A stretch of 64,000 bases of DNA, taken from JAWWPY01 sp963822825 (GTDB lineage: Bacteria > Actinomycetota > Actinomycetes > Streptosporangiales > Streptosporangiaceae). Shown here piece by piece: positions 58,870-64,000 of this stretch. A model generated the notes under the pieces. That model did no database searches and was not told the DNA's origin. It worked only from the letters and a program-made list of their open reading frames with translations. The translations under genes and the position numbers were made by a program. Each line of letters begins with the position of its first letter. Position 1 is the first letter of the stretch. The stretch lies in NCBI GenBank assembly GCA_963822825.1, contig CAWGIW010000012.1, forward strand, positions 372,001 to 436,000. Direction: 5' to 3'.

Positions 58870-59783
58870 GCCGGTGGCTGGTCACCGGGGCGGCCGGAAT
58901 GCTCGGCCGGGATCTGGTGACCGTTCTCGAGCACCGCGGCGAGATCGTGACCGGTCTCACCCGCCAGGATCTCGACATCACGGACGGCGAAGCCATCCGG
59001 GCCGCGCTGCGGCACTGGCAGCCGGCCGTCGTCGTCAACTGTGCCGCCTGGACCGCGGTCGATGCCGCCGAAACAGCGGAGGACGCCGCGTACCGGCTGA
59101 ACGGCCAGGCGGTGGTTGACCTGGCCGCGGCGTGTGCGGCCGACGGCGTCTCGCTGATCCAGCCGTCCACCGATTACGTCTTTGACGGGCACGCGCGCCA
59201 GCCCTACGCCGAGGACGCCATCCCGTCGCCGGGCACCGCCTACGGCCGGACCAAGCTGGCGGGCGAGCAGGCCGTGCTGGACCTGCTGCCCGGATCGGGC
59301 TACGTGGTGCGAACGGCCTGGCTGTACGGGGCGCACGGGCCGAACTTCGTGCGGACGATGATCAGAATGGAACGCGAGCGGCCGGCCGTGGACGTTGTCG
59401 ATGACCAGCACGGGCAGCCCACCTGGACGGTCGATGTCGCTGACCGGATCGTCGCGCTGGTCAGGTCCGGAGCCCCGGCCGGCGTGTACCACGCGACCAG
59501 TTCCGGGGAGACCACGTGGTTCGGGCTCGCCCGGGAGATCTTCCGGCTGCTGGGCGCGGACCGGGACCGGGTGCGGCCGGTGGACAGCGCGGCGTATGCC
59601 CGCCCGGCGCCCAGGCCGGCCTTCAGCGTGCTCGGCCACGATGCCTGGAGCGAGGCCGGCCTCCAGCCGATCGCCGACTGGAGGCTCGGACTGGGCCAGG
59701 CGTTTCCGGCGCTGGCCGCGGGCCCAGGTACCGTGCCGAGGTCACCGCACGGCGTGCTGCCTACCGAGCGTCACCGTACGTAG
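58866..59783 (+). CDS. rmlD: dTDP-4-dehydrorhamnose reductase
   Basis: 305 residues. NAD(P) motif VTGAAGMLGRDL, STDYVFDG and the YGRTK (Y-x-x-x-K) active site. Reduces dTDP-4-dehydrorhamnose to dTDP-rhamnose. Without rmlB and with no rmlC in view, the pathway is not complete here. Confidence 0.92.
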   Translation: MSRWLVTGAAGMLGRDLVTVLEHRGEIVTGLTRQDLDITDGEAIRAALRHWQPAVVVNCAAWTAVDAAETAEDAAYRLNGQAVVDLAAACAADGVSLIQPSTDYVFDGHARQPYAEDAIPSPGTAYGRTKLAGEQAVLDLLPGSGYVVRTAWLYGAHGPNFVRTMIRMERERPAVDVVDDQHGQPTWTVDVADRIVALVRSGAPAGVYHATSSGETTWFGLAREIFRLLGADRDRVRPVDSAAYARPAPRPAFSVLGHDAWSEAGLQPIADWRLGLGQAFPALAAGPGTVPRSPHGVLPTERHRT

Positions 59784-59800
59784 ATAACAAAACGATAACA
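59783..59800. promoter_or_regulatory. 11-bp-spaced GATAACA direct repeat
   Basis: GATAACA at 59783 and 59794, in an AT-rich stretch just after rmlD. Function unknown. Confidence 0.3.
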
Positions 59801-60016
59801 GCGACGGCCTGATGGTCATAGGTTCCGGCGGCTCAGGCGTCATACGGGTAGTTTCAGCATTTCGCATGATTGTGCCCGGCGGCGGGCGGGGGAGATGGCC
59901 GCAGATCGGGGCCGAGTGGGTCACTTGTTGGGAGGCTGGGCATTGCCTGCACGCATGGCTCGCTGCCTCACCAACGCACCGGCGTGCGTGCGCTGGCCCG
60001 GGGCGGCGCTGTGGTG

Positions 60017-61141
60017 ATGCCGCGGTCAGCCCGGCTCGACCTCGTCGCCGAGCGCTATCGCCCGGGCGTCTCCTTGATCGAGCGGCTGCTCCGCATTTCG
60101 GTCCGGCGGCTGATGGAGCAGCAGGTGGACGGGGACTTTGTGTTCACCGTGACCGGCGCCGCCGCCCCAGGAGGCGGCTGGCAGCTGCGTCCGGCCGGGA
60201 CGAGCCCGCGCTACGGCGCGATCGCCGCCCTGGGCCTGCTGCGCATGCCTGAGGCGGGCCAGCGCGCGGTCCTGGGCGGGCAGACCTGCCACGATCTGCT
60301 GGACCGGCTGGCCAAAGGGCTGGACACCATCACCAATGTCGGCGACGCGGCCATAGTGTCCTGGGCCTGCGCCGCCGCTGGGCACGGCGAATTGCCGCGC
60401 GCCCTGGACCGGCTCGCTGAGCTTGACCGCCGTGGCGGCCCCGTCAACGTGCTGGCCGCGGCGTGGGTCGTGACCGCGCTGGTCGCGGCGCGCGCCCACA
60501 CTGACGTGGAGGAGCACCTGGCGACCGCGCGGCGGCGCCTGCTGGCGGCCCGTGGCGCCGCGGTCTACCCGCACACCACCGGGGGCGCTACGCCGTGGTA
60601 CCGCGCCCATGTGGGTAGCTTCGCCGACCAGGTCTACCCCATCCAGGCGCTGGCCCGGCTGCACAGCAGCGCCGACGATCCCGAGGCGCTGGCCGCCTCC
60701 AATGCCGTGGCCGCGGTGATCTGCGCCGCCCAGGGTGACGCCGGGCAGTGGTGGTGGCATTACGACTCGCGCACCGGCGAGGTCGTCGAGGGTTATCCGG
60801 TGTACAGCGTCCACCAGCACGCGATGGCGCCGATGGCGCTGTTTGACCTGGCCGACGCGGGCGGGGATGACCATGTCAACGCCATCGGCCGGGGCCTGCG
60901 CTGGCTGGCGGATCCGCCCGAGACCGATGCCGACCTGGTGCTCGACGACCCGCCGATCACCTGGCGCAAGGTCTCACGCGGAGATCCGCGGAAGGTGGTG
61001 CGCGGGCTCCGCGCGGCCTCGACCCGGATCCGCCCGGGGATGAGCCTGCCCGCGCTTGATCTGGTGTACCGGCCCGGGGCTGTTGATCACGAGTGCCGGC
61101 CCTACGAACTGGGCTGGCTCCTTATGACGTGGCTGCCATGA
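60017..61141 (+). CDS. Alpha/alpha-toroid-like protein beside glycan genes, function unknown
   Basis: 374 residues from ATG 60017; a GTG at 60011 or 60014 is also possible. Repeated helical pairs with small residues (ALGLLRMPEAGQRAVLGGQT, AAWVVTALVAARAHTDVEE) and aromatic loops (QWWWHYDSRTGEVVEGYPVYS) suggest a (alpha/alpha)6 toroid, a fold seen in terpene cyclases and glycan-active enzymes. HQHAMAPMALFDLAD is a conserved-looking core. It is followed by wecG-like and wecC-like genes, so a role in surface-glycan synthesis is likely but unproved. Confidence 0.6.
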   Translation: MPRSARLDLVAERYRPGVSLIERLLRISVRRLMEQQVDGDFVFTVTGAAAPGGGWQLRPAGTSPRYGAIAALGLLRMPEAGQRAVLGGQTCHDLLDRLAKGLDTITNVGDAAIVSWACAAAGHGELPRALDRLAELDRRGGPVNVLAAAWVVTALVAARAHTDVEEHLATARRRLLAARGAAVYPHTTGGATPWYRAHVGSFADQVYPIQALARLHSSADDPEALAASNAVAAVICAAQGDAGQWWWHYDSRTGEVVEGYPVYSVHQHAMAPMALFDLADAGGDDHVNAIGRGLRWLADPPETDADLVLDDPPITWRKVSRGDPRKVVRGLRAASTRIRPGMSLPALDLVYRPGAVDHECRPYELGWLLMTWLP

Positions 61142-61154
61142 CTGTGAGGGTGGG

Positions 61155-61923
61155 ATGGATCACAACCCGGCGGGGCTGATGCGCCGCGACCTGTTCGGGC
61201 TCCCGGTTGAACGCGCTCACCATGACGCAGGCCGTCGGGCGGTGCACGGACGCGATAAAGAACGGCGAGCGGCTGTCCATTGGCGTGCTGAATGCCGCCA
61301 AGGTCGTCGCGATGCGGCGGAACCCGCGGCTACGCCAGGCCGTCGCCGACTGTGACATGATCCTGGCCGACGGGCAGGCCATCGTGTGGGCGAGCCGGGT
61401 GCTCGGCTCGCCGTTGCCGGAGCGCGTGGCGGGCATCGACCTGTTCACCGAACTGCTGGCCGACGCAGCCGACCGGGGCTATCGCGTCTACTTCCTCGGG
61501 GCGCGGCCCGACGTCCTGGCCAGGATGCTGGACGAGGCGGCCCGGAGATTTCCTGGGCTGTCGGTCGCGGGCGCCCGGGACGGCTACTACCAGGCGGGCG
61601 ACGAAGCCGAGGTCGCCGGCGACATCCGGCGCTCCGGCGCTGACATCCTCTTCGTGGGCATGTCCTCGCCGCGTAAGGAAGTGTTCCTCAGCGAGTGGGG
61701 CGCGGCCACCGAGGCCAACGTGATACACGGAGTCGGTGGGTCGTTCAACGTGCTCGCGGGGGTGACCCGGCGGGCGCCGCTCTGGTGGCAGGACCACGGC
61801 CTGGAATGGCTCTACCGGGCTTTCCAGGAACCGGTCCGGCTCGGCCGCCGGTACCTGACCACCAATATGGCGTTTATCATGCTGGTCGCGCGTGAGCGGA
61901 TGCGCGGCGGGGAGAGCTCATGA
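61155..61923 (+). CDS. WecG/TagA/CpsF-family glycosyltransferase, one frameshift
   Basis: From ATG 61155 the sequence RRDLFGLPV is typical of the family's start; removing one G near 61212 joins it to the main frame (NALTMTQAVGRCTDAI), which as written starts at TTG 61207. Then come RQAVADCDMILADGQAIVWA, RVAGIDLFTELLADAADRGY, FLGARPDVL, GYYQAGDEAEV and VGGSFNVLAGVTRRAPLWW. Family members transfer ManNAc or ManNAcA to lipid-linked GlcNAc in teichoic-acid or enterobacterial-antigen synthesis. It overlaps the next gene by 4 bp. Confidence 0.85.
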
Positions 61924-63179
61924 GCACGGTAGTGGTCGCCGGCCTGGGGTATGTGGGCTTGCCGCTGGCGATGCGCGCGGCGGCGGCGGGTCACCGGGTG
62001 ATCGGCTACGACACTGATCCTGGCCGGGTGAAGCTGCTGGCGGCCGGGGAGTCCTATGTCGAGGACATCCCGAGCGTGGACTTGCAGCGTGCGCTGGAGG
62101 GCGGGCGATTCCTGCCGTCGTCCGACGACGGTGCGTGCGCCGGATTCGATGTCGCGGTCATCAGCGTCCCCACGCCTCTGCGCGAAGGCCTGCCCGACCT
62201 CAGCTATATCGAGGCGGCGGCCCGGATGCTCGCCCGACACCTCCGGCCGGGCGCGACCGTGATCGTGGAGTCAACGTCGTACCCGGGTACCACGCAAGAG
62301 CAGGTGCTGCCCTGGCTAGAGGACGGGTCCGGGCTGGCCGCGGGCACCGATTTCTACCTGGGGTACAGCCCGGAGCGGATCGACCCGGGTAACGCCACCT
62401 GGACACTGGTCACGACCCCGAAGATCGTTTCTGGGATCGACGACGGCTCACTCGCGGCCGTCCAGGCCTTCTACAACGGCATCGTCGATTCGACCGTGCC
62501 GGTCTCCTCGCCGCGTGAGGCGGAGCTGGCCAAGCTGATCGAGAATACCTTCCGGCATGTGAACATAGCCTTGGTCAATGAGCTCGCCATGTTCGCCAAC
62601 GACCTCGGCATCAACGTGTGGGAGGCGATCGACGCGGCCTCCACCAAGCCGTTCGGGTACATGCCCTTCACGCCGGGCCCGGGGGTGGGCGGCCACTGCC
62701 TGCCGATCGACCCGTCCTACCTGTCCTGGCGGGTGGAGCGGTCCCTGGGCAAGAGTTTCCGCTTCGTTGAGCTGGCCGACGACATCAACCGGCATATGCC
62801 CGACTACGTCATCCACCGCCTGATGCTGTCGTTCAACCAGCGGGGCCGCGCGATCAAAGGAGCACGCATCCTGTTGCTGGGTCTCGCGTACAAGAAGAAC
62901 ACCGGTGACGCGCGGGAGTCGCCGGCGGTCCGCGTCGCCCAGTTGCTGGCCGGGCTGGGAGCGGAGGTACGGGCGGCCGACCCGCATGTCGCCGAGGCCA
63001 AGGCCGTCAACGGGGTGGCGGCCCGGGTGCAGCCGACCGCTGAGGAAATCTCCAGCGCTGACGCGGTGGTACTGCTCACCGACCATGACGCCTTCGACTT
63101 GGCCGACATCGGCCGCCGCGCCCGGTTCATCTTTGACTGCCGCCGCCGGCTGGCCGGGCAGAACGTCGAAACCCTGTGA
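61920..63179 (+). CDS. UDP-HexNAc 6-dehydrogenase (WecC/WbpA-like)
   Basis: 419 residues. NAD motif VVAGLGYVGLPLAM; YSPERIDPGN, KLIENTFRHVNIALVNE and the catalytic-Cys motif GVGGHCLPIDP. C-terminal UDP-binding domain (LLGLAYKKNTGDARESPA). Oxidises a UDP-N-acetylhexosamine to the uronic acid. With a wecB next to it the likely product is UDP-ManNAcA; UDP-GlcNAc as substrate is also possible. Confidence 0.9.
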   Translation: MSTVVVAGLGYVGLPLAMRAAAAGHRVIGYDTDPGRVKLLAAGESYVEDIPSVDLQRALEGGRFLPSSDDGACAGFDVAVISVPTPLREGLPDLSYIEAAARMLARHLRPGATVIVESTSYPGTTQEQVLPWLEDGSGLAAGTDFYLGYSPERIDPGNATWTLVTTPKIVSGIDDGSLAAVQAFYNGIVDSTVPVSSPREAELAKLIENTFRHVNIALVNELAMFANDLGINVWEAIDAASTKPFGYMPFTPGPGVGGHCLPIDPSYLSWRVERSLGKSFRFVELADDINRHMPDYVIHRLMLSFNQRGRAIKGARILLLGLAYKKNTGDARESPAVRVAQLLAGLGAEVRAADPHVAEAKAVNGVAARVQPTAEEISSADAVVLLTDHDAFDLADIGRRARFIFDCRRRLAGQNVETL

Positions 63180-64000
63180 TGACGGGGCCGATGCGGGTCA
63201 TCTGCGTCGCGGGTGCGCGGCCCAACTACATGAAGGTCAAGCCGGTGATGGACGCCCTCGAGGAGGGCGGGGCGGATGTCATCCTGGTGCACACCGGCCA
63301 GCACTACGACGCCGCGATGAACGACGTGTTCTTCACCGATCTGGGGATCCGCCCGCCCGACCATTACCTCGGGGCCGGCTCAGGCAGTCACGCCACCCAG
63401 ACGGGCCGGGTGATGATGGCGTTCGAGCCGCTGGTCGAGCAGCTGCGGCCGGACATCGTCGTGGTCGTCGGGGACGTGAATTCCACGATGGCGTGCGCGC
63501 TCGTGACCGCGAAGTCCGGCGCGCTGCTCGCGCATGTCGAGGCGGGCCTGCGCAGCCGGGACTGGACGATGCCCGAGGAAATCAACCGCGTCGTCACCGA
63601 CCGGATCAGCGACTACCTTTTCGCCCCCTCGGCTGACGGGGTAGCCAACCTGCGGGCCGAGGGGCACCGGGCGGACCAGATCCATCTGGTTGGCAACGTC
63701 ATGGTGGACACGCTGCTGGCCAACCTCGACCGGGCCCGTGCGTCCGACGTGCTGTCCCGGCTCGGGCTGGAGCCCGGTGAGTATGGGCTGGTGACCTTGC
63801 ACCGCCCGGCGAACGTGGACGACCCGGCCGCGCTGGCCGGCCTGCTGTCCGCCCTCGACGAGGTCGCCCGCGCGTGCCCGCTCGTGCTGCCCGCCCATCC
63901 CCGGGCGGCGCAGCAGCTTCTCAGCGCGGGGATCTCTGACCGCCTGCAGGTCATCCCGCCTGCCGGATACCTCGACTTCATCGCCCTGGAAGCCGCCGCC
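63179..64000 (+). CDS. wecB: UDP-GlcNAc 2-epimerase, cut by the window edge
   Basis: ATG 63179 overlaps the dehydrogenase stop. 274 residues are visible without a stop. Signatures: VICVAGARPNYMKVKPVMDAL, VLVHTGQHYDAAMNDVFF, VVVVGDVNSTMACAL, HVEAGLRSRDWTMPEEINR, LVTLHRPANVDD. Converts UDP-GlcNAc to UDP-ManNAc, the substrate of the preceding dehydrogenase and WecG-type transferases. The C-terminus lies outside. Confidence 0.93.
   Translation, partial: MTGPMRVICVAGARPNYMKVKPVMDALEEGGADVILVHTGQHYDAAMNDVFFTDLGIRPPDHYLGAGSGSHATQTGRVMMAFEPLVEQLRPDIVVVVGDVNSTMACALVTAKSGALLAHVEAGLRSRDWTMPEEINRVVTDRISDYLFAPSADGVANLRAEGHRADQIHLVGNVMVDTLLANLDRARASDVLSRLGLEPGEYGLVTLHRPANVDDPAALAGLLSALDEVARACPLVLPAHPRAAQQLLSAGISDRLQVIPPAGYLDFIALEAAA

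Overview
The window is very GC-rich, with GTG and ATG starts and many 4-bp start/stop overlaps. It carries gene families typical of filamentous actinomycetes: an AfsR/SARP regulator, an SAV2177-type methyltransferase, a VapBC45-like pair, RsmI-MetG-TatD-KsgA-IspE, and GlmU-Prs-L25-Pth. I read it as an actinomycete chromosome, perhaps near Streptosporangiales or Streptomycetales; the order is a guess.

Layout. 0-10.5 kb is accessory or mixed: the end of a membrane glycosyltransferase, a broken HTH-TPR regulator beside a methyltransferase, a toxin-antitoxin pair, a Nudix hydrolase, a SigR-like sigma factor, an orphan adenine-N6 DNA methylase and a broken protein O-mannosyltransferase. 9.6-16.8 kb is a conserved core operon (rsmI, metG, tatD, ksgA, ispE, ABC-F). 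16.9-20.2 kb has a MarR/methyltransferase divergon with two clear operators, then a TetR gene and a fatty-acid desaturase. 20.5-23.1 kb holds an ATP-grasp ligase, a tRNA-Gln and an HTH protein. 23.2-28.0 kb is a four-gene glycan-assembly operon. 28.5-44.7 kb is a large block of secreted proteins: a sorbosone-dehydrogenase-like protein, two giant paralogous PQQ-type beta-propeller proteins in opposite orientation, an Ig-domain protein and a GH27 alpha-galactosidase. Four of these share about 14 copies of one ~195-residue beta-sandwich module. 45.2-47.3 kb is glmU-prs. 47.4-56.2 kb holds small proteins and two paralogous NB-ARC/TPR regulators with different DNA-binding heads. 56.3-57.6 kb is rplY-pth. 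57.7-64.0 kb is rmlA, an rmlB stump, rmlD, an alpha/alpha-toroid-like protein, and wecG-, wecC- and wecB-like genes for a surface glycopolymer.

How it fits together. The core genes (rsmI to ispE, and glmU-prs-rplY-pth) match the order known from other actinobacteria, but two accessory blocks of about 28 kb and 9 kb interrupt it. The accessory genes lean toward envelope glycans (glycosyltransferase operon, wec/rml genes) and toward secreted binding or degrading of sugars (alpha-galactosidase, sugar dehydrogenase, repeated beta-sandwich modules).

Caution. At least 15 genes, including the core genes glmU and rsmI, contain apparent single-base frameshifts. Several are repaired to family-typical ends by adding or removing one base in a short homopolymer. 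Uncorrected indels in the assembly explain this better than mass gene decay. Frameshifted genes are given as one feature spanning all frames. Gene identities come from motif recognition and family knowledge; no database search was run.
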